Shown here: positions 17,821 through 26,202 of the stretch, piece by piece
Layout: the number at the start of each line of letters is the position of its first letter
Position numbering within the stretch: the stretch's first letter is position 1
Assembly (NCBI RefSeq): GCF_049676595.1
Contig: NZ_CP187259.1
Location: 1,674,001-1,738,000 of the forward strand
Direction: 5' to 3'
From: Methanocella_A sp049676595
GTDB taxonomy: Archaea > Halobacteriota > Methanocellia > Methanocellales > Methanocellaceae
DNA length: 64,000 nt
Made by a program: the position numbers and the translations under genes
Notes under the pieces: model-generated
The model's database searches: none
What the model was told of the DNA's origin: nothing
The model's input: the letters and a program-made list of their open reading frames with translations, nothing else

Positions 17821-18438
17821 TCAGACACGCTTAAACAGCTTCCGGAACTGGCCATATATCTCGTCAAACTCCGGGTCTTCCACTACCGTGGCGTGGATCA
17901 CCAGCTGGTATGAAGGATTTACTGCAGGCAATCCTGAGCCTGCCTTATCCAGTACCCCGGACTGGAGCCCTTTCACTGTCTCCCTGAGCAGCTGATCGTA
18001 CCTGAGCAGCAGCTTTCTCGCGTCTTCCCTGCTTTCAGCGGACACATAATACCCCATGTGCTCGAACACTTTGACCAGTTCCTCGCTGGCCAGATCCTCA
18101 GAGATCGGCTGCCTGTGCAACGGGTCTTCAAACTCCGGGCCCGCCAGTACTATACGTTTGGCTACTGCCCGGTAGTACTTTTTCACCACTCCGCCTTTGA
18201 TCTCCTGGCGCACCTGCCTGACGAGGCCTTGCTTTTCCAGGTCTTTGAGGTAGTAATGCACGGATCCCGGGTTCAGATCCAGCGCCCTGGCTATCTCAGA
18301 GATCGAAAGCTCTCTGTCTGTGATCTGCTTCAGGATAACGCCGGGCTTTTCGCTAAACGCGAGCCGGATTGCCCGGGGATTTTCAACGACCAGCAGCTCC
18401 TGGATCGCATCTTCTGGCATCTTCTTATCACCCGTCAA
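17821..18438 (-). CDS. ArsR-like winged-helix regulator (copy 2 of duplicated pair)
   Basis: This 205-aa paralogue of the 16771-17388 gene has ELSISEIARALDLNPGSVHY then YLKDLEKQGLVRQVRQEIKG, and the wing GGVVKKYYRAVAKRIVL. A 12-bp palindrome TACTCTGGAGTA lies at 18443-18454, just upstream of its ATG. AT-rich TATA candidates follow at about 18461-18490. It is divergent from the secreted-protein gene at 18605 and likely controls it. The ligand or signal is unknown; no metal-binding cysteine cluster typical of classical ArsR is visible. Confidence 0.85.
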   Translation of the reverse strand: MTGDKKMPEDAIQELLVVENPRAIRLAFSEKPGVILKQITDRELSISEIARALDLNPGSVHYYLKDLEKQGLVRQVRQEIKGGVVKKYYRAVAKRIVLAGPEFEDPLHRQPISEDLASEELVKVFEHMGYYVSAESREDARKLLLRYDQLLRETVKGLQSGVLDKAGSGLPAVNPSYQLVIHATVVEDPEFDEIYGQFRKLFKRV

Positions 18439-18442
18439 AAGA

Positions 18443-18454
18443 TACTCTGGAGTA
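18443..18454. promoter_or_regulatory. Palindromic candidate operator upstream of ArsR-like copy 2
   Basis: TACTCTGGAGTA, a 5+5 bp inverted repeat with a 2-bp centre, lies 5 bp from the regulator's start codon and downstream of its TATA-like tract. It is consistent with autorepression. No equivalent was found at copy 1. Confidence 0.35.
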
Positions 18455-18604
18455 CAGGCATTTAAAGTATTATAAATGTTTTATATAATTTAACGCTTTA
18501 ACGCGTGTGAAATATCCCGGATAATTCTCGATCAGGCCCTCATAATGGTGCTAATATCTTAGTGCCCACCGGCTGTATCCAGTAATATTGAGGAGGGTAG
18601 AATT

Positions 18605-18991
18605 ATGAAGAAGATTATAGTATATGGAATTCTGTTTGTACTGGCATTAGCTATCGTGATGCCGGCAGGCGCGAACCTTGTTGGAACTGCTTTCGGGTAC
18701 CCGACGATCGTGCAGAGCGGCACGACCACAGCGTTCAACCGGGATACCGCCGCTGCGACGGACAACGAGGCCTTCGCCCTATCGTTCGCCAACACCGGCA
18801 CCGCATTGCTTGACGGCTGTCCGACCACAGGTGGCTTCACGCTGGGCTTCCCGACGATCGCTCAGACTGTGGCCCAGACCCAGGTGCTGACGCACTGCGA
18901 CTTCGCCCAGACTCAGGAAGAGGCTGCGTTCTCGTACCCGTACGTAGGTGTCGGCGGCGTCTCGATTCCGGGCTTCGGCTTCGGGTTCTGA
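18605..18991 (+). CDS. Small secreted protein with FPTIxQT / FSYPY motifs, unknown family
   Basis: The 128-aa protein has a clear signal peptide: MKK, then a hydrophobic core (about residues 4-19), ending near PAGAN. The mature part is Thr/Ala/Phe-rich. It has two cysteines (in LLDGCPTT and LTHCDFAQ), a repeated (G)FPTIxQ element (GYPTIVQSG; GFPTIAQTV) and a glycine/aromatic C-terminus FSYPYVGVGGVSIPGFGFGF. A strong AGGAGGG ribosome-binding site lies 7 bp upstream, as for a well-expressed product. Paired with an ArsR-like regulator and duplicated in degraded form at 17459. Function is not recognised; extracellular or envelope location is inferred. Confidence 0.75.
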   Translation: MKKIIVYGILFVLALAIVMPAGANLVGTAFGYPTIVQSGTTTAFNRDTAAATDNEAFALSFANTGTALLDGCPTTGGFTLGFPTIAQTVAQTQVLTHCDFAQTQEEAAFSYPYVGVGGVSIPGFGFGF

Positions 18992-19147
18992 GGCCAGAGT
19001 AACTCCGTATAGCACCTCAGCTACGCCTCGGGGATGGTGAGAGGACTAATTCTCTCCATCCTCACCTTTTTGTCATCAATATTTTCGCCTCGCTTAATCT
19101 TCGCGCTTATCTATCCCCCGGCCAGATTTACTCTACGGAGGTATCAC

Positions 19148-21472
19148 ATGCGCACGACTGGCATACTTGTAGATCTATGGCACAGGCCATCGACCGACGG
19201 CATTCCGGGCGTCTATCTGCTCTGGCTGCGGACAGCGGACGGAGTCATATGCGTCGAGGACCGGGAGTTCCACCCATCCTTCTCGGCCATTCCGTCTTCC
19301 CATGCCCGGCTGGTGGAGCAGGCTATGGCTCAGCACGAGAACATCGCCCGGACCGAGATGTCCTGCCGGTACCCGTCGATCTATGCGGCCGACAAAGCTC
19401 CTGTGATAAGGGCCTTCATGCTGGACGAGCGCCGGGCGGAGGAGACCATGCGGGAAATCCGGGCTCGTGCTCCCGCCGAGGTCCGGTTTGCCGAGTGGAA
19501 GCTGCTGCCGGAGCTGCAATGGTACTACCTCCGCCGGATACCGCCGCACTCGTCCGTTTCGATCGAGGCTGAGGGCGGTGTACTGCAGAGCATCGACTAC
19601 CTGGGCCCCGCCGATTCCGAAGCGCTGAAGGTGCTGGCGATCTACCCCGCCTTCACCACCAAAGTGCCGGCGAACTGCCGCATCCAGTCGATCACCCTGC
19701 GCTACGGCCGGGAAGAAGCGGCCATCTCGGGCAGGGAAGAGGATGTGCTGGCCGAGATGCAGCGGCGGCTCGACGGTTACGATCCTGACGCGCTCGCCAT
19801 CTTCGACGCCGACTGGGAGGCGCTGCCTTTGCTGGGGCTGCGGGCGCAGGATAACAATATGCGGCTGCGTCTGGGCCGGTTATCCGGGGGGACGAAGCTC
19901 TACCCTCCCCGGGGAGCGGTGCGCCACTGGCAGGCAAAACAGGTCCGGGCGCCGGGACGCATCCTGCTTGATCTATGGAAAGACGCTCGGACAGATGCCG
20001 ACCTCAAGCGCACCGGACTGGACCTGGACGACGTTTACGGTGCCGAATTCCACGAAAGCAGAAAGAGCCCGGCGTCAATGGTCTACGACCTGGCGAGAGA
20101 AAGGCTGCCCATGCTCATGTCGTGGTGCCACCGGTGCCTGATGCCGCTGGACTCCGTCTGCAGAGAGAAGCACGGCTTCATGAACGCATCCTCCGTCAAT
20201 TCCACGCTGATCGAGTCTACTGTGATACCCGACGAGCCCGAGTACCCTGAGGGCTTCAAAACGCCCCTTACAGAGCAACTGAAAGAGAACGGCGGACTGG
20301 TAATCACGCCGGAAGCCGGGCTGCACGAGAACGTGGCTATCGTGGATTTTTCCTCGCTGTTCCCCCGCATCTTCGTCAAGCATAATATTAGTCCTGAGAC
20401 CATCAACTGCCGCCATCCCGAGTGCAGGGAAAAAGGCGATCGTGTACCTTTCCTCGACTTTCACATCTGCCAGAAGCGCAAGGGCGTCTACCCGGAGGTG
20501 TTCGGCAAAGTCCTTGCAGAGCGGGACGCGGTGAAGACAAAACTGAAAGGCCTGGATCCAGCCTCGGAAGAGTACCGGAAGCTGGAGATGCTCTACAAAT
20601 CCTTGAAAATGCAGCTGGTCAGCCCGTACGGGTACATGCAGTTCGCGCTGAACAATTTCCGCAGCGTTGACGGCAACCGCTCGATTCCGGCGTACGGCCG
20701 GCACTACCTGCTCAAAGCCAGAGATATCGCCGAGGATGAGGGCTTCAACGTGATCTATGCCGACACCGACTCGCTCTTCATCCAGGGCGGCAACAAGGAA
20801 TCATATGCAGCGTTCTGCAGCCGCATCAGCGCCGACTTCGGCCTTGAGCTGAAGCTCGAGCACGTCTGCCGGTGGGTGCTTTTCCTGCCGGAGCACCCCG
20901 GGGGCAAAAAAGGGCTGAAAAAGAAGTACTTCGCCAGCGTGGGCGGAGAAGTCCTCGTCCGGGGCCTCGAGGTGCGCCGGCAGGACCGGGCGGCGATCAC
21001 GAAAAAGGTACAGGAGCACGTGCTGGAGATGCTGGCCTCCGCTAACAATACTGTAGAATTCCAGGCCATGATCCCGAAAATCGCCGCATATGTCCGGGGG
21101 GAAGTCGCCCGCATACAGGCTGGCGCCGTTACACCGGAAGAGCTGGCCATCGTTCGCAAGCTGTCTCATCGCCCTGAGGAGTACAAGGCAGCGCCTCACC
21201 ACGCAGTCGCAGCGGAGGCGCTGTCCGCTAAAGGCCACTCCGTAAGAGTCGGGGGCAAAGTAGAGTACATCGTTACCGGCACCAGCAGAGCCATACCACT
21301 GGCCCTGGCAGGCGCCAGCGTGCAGTACGACGTGGCATCTTACGTCGAGAACACCGTGCACCCGATCTACATGCTCCTCAGAGAGTTCGGGCTGAAGTAC
21401 GAGGATCTGTTGCCCGGCCCTAAACAGATGGGGCTCGACGCATTCATGGAGGCAAACACATGCCCGGTCTAA
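19148..21472 (+). CDS. Family B DNA polymerase with degenerate exonuclease motifs
   Basis: The 774-aa protein starts at ATG 19148, preceded by GGAGGTATCAC; the open frame extends to 19034 but without a site. Polymerase motifs are intact: motif A VDFSSLFPRIF (from residue 399), motif B region KSLKMQLVSPYGY, motif C YADTDS (from residue 537) and a KKKYF motif. The N-terminal proofreading domain is recognisable in layout, but the ExoI D-x-E acidic pair is not visible (VLAIYPAFTTK at the expected site), and ExoII/ExoIII are poorly kept. Predicted: DNA synthesis without 3'-5' proofreading, possibly a repair or translesion role. It overlaps the next small gene by 13 bp. Confidence 0.88.
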   Translation: MRTTGILVDLWHRPSTDGIPGVYLLWLRTADGVICVEDREFHPSFSAIPSSHARLVEQAMAQHENIARTEMSCRYPSIYAADKAPVIRAFMLDERRAEETMREIRARAPAEVRFAEWKLLPELQWYYLRRIPPHSSVSIEAEGGVLQSIDYLGPADSEALKVLAIYPAFTTKVPANCRIQSITLRYGREEAAISGREEDVLAEMQRRLDGYDPDALAIFDADWEALPLLGLRAQDNNMRLRLGRLSGGTKLYPPRGAVRHWQAKQVRAPGRILLDLWKDARTDADLKRTGLDLDDVYGAEFHESRKSPASMVYDLARERLPMLMSWCHRCLMPLDSVCREKHGFMNASSVNSTLIESTVIPDEPEYPEGFKTPLTEQLKENGGLVITPEAGLHENVAIVDFSSLFPRIFVKHNISPETINCRHPECREKGDRVPFLDFHICQKRKGVYPEVFGKVLAERDAVKTKLKGLDPASEEYRKLEMLYKSLKMQLVSPYGYMQFALNNFRSVDGNRSIPAYGRHYLLKARDIAEDEGFNVIYADTDSLFIQGGNKESYAAFCSRISADFGLELKLEHVCRWVLFLPEHPGGKKGLKKKYFASVGGEVLVRGLEVRRQDRAAITKKVQEHVLEMLASANNTVEFQAMIPKIAAYVRGEVARIQAGAVTPEELAIVRKLSHRPEEYKAAPHHAVAAEALSAKGHSVRVGGKVEYIVTGTSRAIPLALAGASVQYDVASYVENTVHPIYMLLREFGLKYEDLLPGPKQMGLDAFMEANTCPV

Positions 21473-21684
21473 ACCTGATGAAAGTACACAAGCGCTGGGA
21501 TGGTTATCGCCAGACTCTGGACAAAAAACGGCGGGAAGTATTTGACTATATCTTCTTTGAGCTTGCCGGGCGGAGAGAAGAGACGCTGGTGAACCATCCT
21601 GACCAGAGTGAGGCGGCTATCATGAACGCCATGATCGAGATGGAGCTGAGACTGAGGGTGCTGGAGGCGGAGGCGAAGAAGTGA
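21460..21684 (+). CDS. Small charged protein translationally coupled to PolB
   Basis: The 74-aa protein is mostly helical and charged, with a C-terminal amphipathic helix (MNAMIEMELRLRVLEAEAKK). Its ATG lies inside the last codons of the polymerase gene (13-bp overlap, different frame), a hallmark of coupled translation. I do not recognise the family. The coupling suggests a partner or regulator of the polymerase, but that is inference. Confidence 0.6.
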   Translation: MPGLNLMKVHKRWDGYRQTLDKKRREVFDYIFFELAGRREETLVNHPDQSEAAIMNAMIEMELRLRVLEAEAKK

Positions 21685-21794
21685 GCGTTCGAGGATTGAC
21701 CACAAGGGCATATAGTCCTTACTGAAACTTTTTGGATAGGTGTCAGATCAAATCCTGGGGTCTATGGCCCTTGTATCTCCTCATGTGAACGTAC

Positions 21795-22213
21795 ACGATC
21801 GCTGCGCTGTGCCAGGATCACAGATTCTGCAGATGGCACAGATTGACTCGGCTCAGGATAATAGATTTTTCGAGTCAAGCAGATGAAAAACTCCTGGAGG
21901 TCAGGGAGGTCCCGGGAGGCCGGGGAGGATTTTCAAGCTGGGAGGTCAGGGAGGGTCAGAGGTCAGAGAGGAGGATAGGGAGTGTGGAAAGGTTAGAGAG
22001 GATAATTTTTAAATAAATACTCTCGAACCTCCTGGTGCCTCACATAACCTCCCTCTCAGACCTCATGACCTCCCTGACCTCCCAGCTTGAACGTATCCTC
22101 CCCGAACTCCCTGCACCTTCCAGACCTCCTCCTCGACCTCTCAGCACCTCCCGGGCCCACAATTTTTCATGGAATCCGCGGAATCTGTGATCCTGGCACA
22201 GCGCAGCGATCGT
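21795..22213. repeat. Family B palindromic element B1 (interrupted by a family C element)
   Basis: A 32-bp arm (21795-21826, beginning ACGATCGCTGCGCTGTGCCA) and its exact reverse complement (22182-22213) form perfect terminal inverted repeats. The interior holds a complete family C element (21883-22170). Outside the right arm, at about 22225-22250, a GAACGCCTGC palindrome is shared with copy B3. No open frame of any significance is present, so it is MITE-like rather than an autonomous transposon. Together with the C element it fills the gap 21685-22335. Confidence 0.8.
21883..22170. repeat. Family C hairpin element C1 (GGAGG-rich)
   Basis: This 288-bp element is bounded by ATGAAAAA at the left and TTTTTCAT at the right. 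The left arm is purine-rich with many GGAGGTC/GGTCAGAG units. The right arm is its pyrimidine-rich complement (CCTCC, GACCTCC). The transcript of either strand would fold into a long imperfect hairpin with a central AT-rich loop around 22005-22025. Same size and termini as C3 (287 bp). Confidence 0.8.
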
Positions 22214-22372
22214 TTGCGAATCGCCTCGAGAACGCCTGCATTCGCAGGCGTTCAAAAGGCGAACAACCATGGACTGACTACTAACTCACAACTATTTCAC
22301 CTTGTAACGCATAGTTATCCCTTGATGTTGAGATGATGGCGAATACTGACGACAGAAAACACCGCTCCGATT

Positions 22373-23881
22373 TTGCAGAGAATTGCCCGGCAGGCGATGC
22401 TGGAAAAAGGCCTGCTCCCCGAATTCTCTAAGAAGGCACTTGCGGAGCTGGACAGAATACACGCGCCAGCAACCATGACCGGAGCATCGATACGCGATCT
22501 CAGAGATCTTATCTGGTGCTCCATCGACAACGACGATTCGCTCGACCTGGACCAGCTGACGGTGGCCGATGCCATGCCCTCGGGAGCCGTGAAGATCCGA
22601 GTCGCCATCGCCGATGTGGACTCCCTTGTCAGGAAGGGGTCGGCAATTGACGATCACGCCCAGCAGAACACCACCTCTGTCTACACCGCCGCAGAAATTT
22701 TCCCGATGCTGCCCACGAAGCTCTCCAACGATCTTACTTCCCTCAATTACGAATCGGACCGCCTGGCAGTCGTCGCCGAAATGGTTTTCGCCCCGGACGG
22801 ATCGCTTCAGGGCTCGGACGTTTACCGGGCGCTGGTGCGTAATCATGCTAAGCTTGCTTATAACAGCCTGGCCGCCTGGTTTGAGGGGACCGGGCCGATG
22901 CCGCAGGGGATGGATGCTGTCGCCGGCCTTGCCGAGAACCTCCGGCTCCAGGACCGCGTGGCTCAGGTCTTAAAGACCAACCGGTACAAGCAGGGCTCGC
23001 TCGAGCTCGAGACGATCAAGGCGCACCCGGTCTTTGACAGCGATACGCTCAAAGAGCTGGAAAAGGACGAGGGAAACCGGGCCAAAGATCTGATCGCAGA
23101 GTTCATGATCGCCGCCAACGGCGTGACCACCCGGTATCTCACGGCCAGAAAGTTTCCGACACTGCAGCGCGTGGTCCGCACGCCTAAACGCTGGAACCGG
23201 ATCGTCGAGATTGCGGCTGAGATGGGCTACAGGCTGCCCCGGAAGCCCGACTCGGAAGCCCTGGAACTGTTCCTGGCCTCGGCCAAAACCGCCGACCCCA
23301 TTCGCTTCCCCGATCTTTCGCTCAGCGTCATCAAGCTGCTGGGCTCCGGGGAATACGTCGTCCAGCTGCCGGGAGAAAGTCGGATCGGGCACTTTGGCCT
23401 CGCCGTCAAGGACTATAATCACTCTACCGCTCCGAACCGCCGGTATCCGGATTTGATCACCCAGCGGCTACTGAAAGCAGCAATTGCGGGAGAGCCTTCA
23501 CCGTATAATGTCGGGGAACTGGATGAGCTCGCGAAGCATTGCACGGAACAGGAGGACGACGCCAACAAGATCGAGCGGCAGGTGGGAAAATCTGCAGCCG
23601 CCCTGCTGCTGGAATCGAGGATCGGCGAGCAGTTCGATGCCGTCGTCACCGGCGCCACCGATCACGGGACGTGGGTCCGCATCTTCAATCCCCCGGTCGA
23701 AGGAAAGCTGGAGCAAGGCTACGAAGGCGTGGACGTCGGCGACCTGGTACGCGTGCAGCTGATAGGCACGGACGTGGAGCGCGGGTTTATCGACTTCAAG
23801 AGAGTGAAGACCGGAAAACTGCAGGGGCATCGGGGCTACTCGAAGTTGGAGAATTTCCAGAAAATCGGTGTGGAGAAATAG
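22373..23881 (+). CDS. RNase II/R family (RNB domain) ribonuclease, apparent N-terminal frameshift
   Basis: The 502-aa open frame starts at TTG 22373. The RNB catalytic centre is visible near residue 50 (SIDNDDSLDLDQL, the Asp cluster for Mg2+), with later RNB motifs (KLSNDLTSLNYESDR; HFGLAVKDYNHSTAPNRRYPDLITQR) and a C-terminal S1-like barrel (FDAVVTGATDHGTWVRI). It is a processive 3'-5' exoribonuclease family. The expected N-terminus is partly in another frame: from ATG 22336 one reads MANTDDRKHRSD, then GATTTTGC. Removal of one T joins this to LQRIARQAML in the main frame. This is either a one-base insertion, a sequencing error, or true frameshifting or reinitiation. Confidence 0.85.
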   Translation: MQRIARQAMLEKGLLPEFSKKALAELDRIHAPATMTGASIRDLRDLIWCSIDNDDSLDLDQLTVADAMPSGAVKIRVAIADVDSLVRKGSAIDDHAQQNTTSVYTAAEIFPMLPTKLSNDLTSLNYESDRLAVVAEMVFAPDGSLQGSDVYRALVRNHAKLAYNSLAAWFEGTGPMPQGMDAVAGLAENLRLQDRVAQVLKTNRYKQGSLELETIKAHPVFDSDTLKELEKDEGNRAKDLIAEFMIAANGVTTRYLTARKFPTLQRVVRTPKRWNRIVEIAAEMGYRLPRKPDSEALELFLASAKTADPIRFPDLSLSVIKLLGSGEYVVQLPGESRIGHFGLAVKDYNHSTAPNRRYPDLITQRLLKAAIAGEPSPYNVGELDELAKHCTEQEDDANKIERQVGKSAAALLLESRIGEQFDAVVTGATDHGTWVRIFNPPVEGKLEQGYEGVDVGDLVRVQLIGTDVERGFIDFKRVKTGKLQGHRGYSKLENFQKIGVEK

Positions 23882-23903
23882 TGTATAGTTCGCGCTGGAG
23901 GTC

Positions 23904-24155
23904 CCTCCCTGACCTCTTTACCTCCAGACCTCCTTTTTTAACTTTCCTCCTTAACCTCCATGTACCTCTTTAACCTACCTCCTTTCCTCCAGTACCTCTA
24001 TCTCCTCAGGATTTTTCAGGCTGCACCGGACCAGTGAAACCACCAGGTGCCGAGGAAAAGGAGGTTCCGGAGGTCACGAGGTGGGTAAAGGAGGTACATG
24101 GAGGTCAGGGAGGGTTTTAAAATAAGGAGGTCAGGAGGTAAAGAGGTCAGGGAGG
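23904..24155. repeat. Family C hairpin element C2 (inverted polarity)
   Basis: The arm at 23904-23934 (CCTCCCTGACCTCTTTACCT...) pairs with 24125-24155 with one mismatch in 31 bp. Nested inner arms (ACCTCCATGTACCTC with its complement) continue the hairpin toward a centre near 24020-24045. The pyrimidine arm comes first here, the reverse of C1 and C3. It accounts for most of the gap 23882-24344; no gene is seen there. Confidence 0.8.
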
Positions 24156-24344
24156 AAATTGCCAGAATATAGTGATCCGCCCATGGACACTATGGTAGAA
24201 CTCGTAAACATAGTAAATATTGGATGACTATGGGCAGAGCTATCTGGTAGTAGTGATAAAACTATTACTGTCTGATGACGATGATATTGCCCTGGTGATA
24301 GCCTCAGAGAACGATCTGCCCATTGTCGCCCGAGAGATGATTCC

Positions 24345-24911
24345 ATGATTACCAACGAGACTTTGAAGATCATAAAACAGCGCAGGAGCATCCGGAGCTA
24401 TAAAGACGAGCAGATCAAGGATGAAGAGCTGCAGACGATACTGGAAGCCGGATTGTACGCTCCGCACGCCGGGGACCAGGCCTGGCATTTCACGGTAGTC
24501 CAGAACCGGGAACTGCTGAGCAGGCTGAACCTCGCGGCCAAAGAAGTGGCCAGGCAAATGGAAATGGAGCATTTCAAGCAGCTGGGGAGCGACGAGAAGT
24601 TCGACTGCCTGTACGGCGCGCCGACGCTGATAATAGTCTCTGGCAACGAGCAGTACCCTGTACCCCTCGATGCGGACTGTGCTGCGGCTATGGAAAATAT
24701 GCTGATTGCTGCGGAGTCTGTGGGGCTGGGGTCGTGCTGGATCTATTTCGTCCTGATGGCGTTCTATTCTCCGCAGGGTGCTGAACTGCGGAAAGAGCTG
24801 AAGATACCGGAAGGCTACAGGCCCTATGATTCGGCTGTGTTCGGGTACAAGAAGGGGCCGGCTCCTGAAGCACCGGAAAGGAAGCCCAATCTCATTACAT
24901 ATATCAGATAA
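24345..24911 (+). CDS. Nitroreductase family flavoprotein
   Basis: This 188-aa FMN-dependent NAD(P)H oxidoreductase has RRSIRSYKDEQIKDEELQTI at the N-terminus (FMN phosphate contact R-R-S-x-R), the APHAGDQAWHF loop, and a C-terminal AAESVGLGSCWI block with a KIPEGYRPYDSAVFGY ending. Substrates of the family range from nitroaromatics to quinones and flavins; the substrate is not predictable here. It is a single gene flanked on both sides by family C repeats. Confidence 0.9.
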   Translation: MITNETLKIIKQRRSIRSYKDEQIKDEELQTILEAGLYAPHAGDQAWHFTVVQNRELLSRLNLAAKEVARQMEMEHFKQLGSDEKFDCLYGAPTLIIVSGNEQYPVPLDADCAAAMENMLIAAESVGLGSCWIYFVLMAFYSPQGAELRKELKIPEGYRPYDSAVFGYKKGPAPEAPERKPNLITYIR

Positions 24912-25032
24912 TTGCGCTATGATAATTTTCACTATGGCGGTACGACAGGTAATACGATAAATTATTCGTAATGGTAGTGCGTTTTTACAGCGATTGATTC
25001 TGTCATGAAAATGGGTTTTTCAAGTAGCGGAA

Positions 25033-25319
25033 ATGAAAAATTGGGGGTGGGAGAGTTCCCGGGAGGTCGGGGAGGACTTTCATGCTGGGAGGTTAGAGAG
25101 GGTCAGAGGTCAGAGAGGAGGATAGAGAGAATGGAAAGGTCAGAGAGGATAACTATATAATAGGGTTAATCCTCTCCTGCCTCCGGGTACTCTACTACAT
25201 TCTCTCAGACCTCCCAACCTCTCCGACCACCCATCATGAAAGTCCTCTCGGAACTCCCGGGGACTCCTCGACCTCCGCTCTCCGACCTCTCAGTACATCC
25301 CCGACCCACAATTTTTCAT
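25033..25319. repeat. Family C hairpin element C3
   Basis: This 287-bp element is bounded by exact terminal inverted repeats ATGAAAAATTG (25033-25043) and CAATTTTTCAT (25309-25319). The left half is GGAGG-rich, the right half CCTCC-rich, with an AT-rich centre at 25155-25175. It closely matches C1 in size, ends and internal order. The rest of the 24912-25508 gap shows no gene. Confidence 0.82.
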
Positions 25320-25508
25320 CGAATACATAATCAGCAGATGTCGATATTCCTATCGTGCGTCATAGGTACGTAACCCTAGTAAAACGCCTACGGCAAACGC
25401 CGGTCTGTCGTCGAAAACGACCATTAATATAATTTATGATCGTGTTATATCCAGCAGCCCGGCCTTTGAGGAATGGTGTGATAGTCGCCGTACGTTATCA
25501 TCTGGGGA

Positions 25509-25850
25509 TTATCGTTTGAGCCGTTTATTGATCTGCTTCACGAGTTCTCTGCAGCCTTCTGGGTCTCTTGCAACCAAAGCTTCGGCGAATGCTGCCGCAT
25601 TGAAGTCAAACCTGTCCATCACGTGGTCTACAAGCGCATCATCGTCATGGTACTCGTCGAATAAAATTTCGCTCAGGTCTTCGAGGATGTTGCTGTCTGG
25701 GTCTATCCCCCGTACAAAGGTATGGATCGGCCAGCCGCATTCTTCACAGTCTGATGCCCAGCTTCGTAACTCATCGTCTCCGATGCCAGGTTCGTATATG
25801 TGCCAATGGCGGTTTTCTCCGTCATCGTAAAAATAGAGTATATCTGTCAT
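25509..25850 (-). CDS. Small acidic hypothetical protein
   Basis: The 113-aa strongly acidic protein begins MTDILYFYDDGENRHWHIYE and contains a CEECGWPIHTFVRGIDPDSN segment and a C-terminal basic end (VKQINKRLKR). No membrane segment or known domain is recognised. GAGGAT lies about 6 bp before the ATG at 25850, supporting expression. It lies on the boundary of the AT-rich island and is divergent from the Pycsar-like operon; any link to it is conjecture. Confidence 0.55.
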   Translation of the reverse strand: MTDILYFYDDGENRHWHIYEPGIGDDELRSWASDCEECGWPIHTFVRGIDPDSNILEDLSEILFDEYHDDDALVDHVMDRFDFNAAAFAEALVARDPEGCRELVKQINKRLKR

Positions 25851-26202
25851 TTTTATATCCTCTTCTTCATATAATGCGGTTGGTATTTAAATACTTTAGC
25901 TCTATACGCTGAAAGTAATTAGAATAAATATTATTAGAGCAAAAAGTATCATAACATGTCCTTGCTAGGTAAGCATAAATAGAGTAAGTTTACGATACAT
26001 CTCATATTATAAAATTACTTTTAGTGCAATAGCTTAAAGCTTAAGCCTATGTATGGGTATCTACAATTAATTAAGAAGGTAGATCTGATTGTATTATCCA
26101 TAAGTATAATGTCATATTTCCTATCGTTTATATATTGCCCCACGATAGATTATTAAGAAAAAGGATATTATTATTTCGTAGCCAGTCTGAAAATAAAAAA
26201 AG
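25851..26202 (+). promoter_or_regulatory. AT-rich leader/promoter of the Pycsar-like operon
   Basis: This 352-bp stretch has no gene. Base composition drops sharply here from GC-rich to AT-rich, marking the left edge of the island. TTTATATA at 26127-26134 is a good TATA box about 70 bp before the first start codon. Other TATA-like runs nearby could be additional promoters. Confidence 0.5.
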
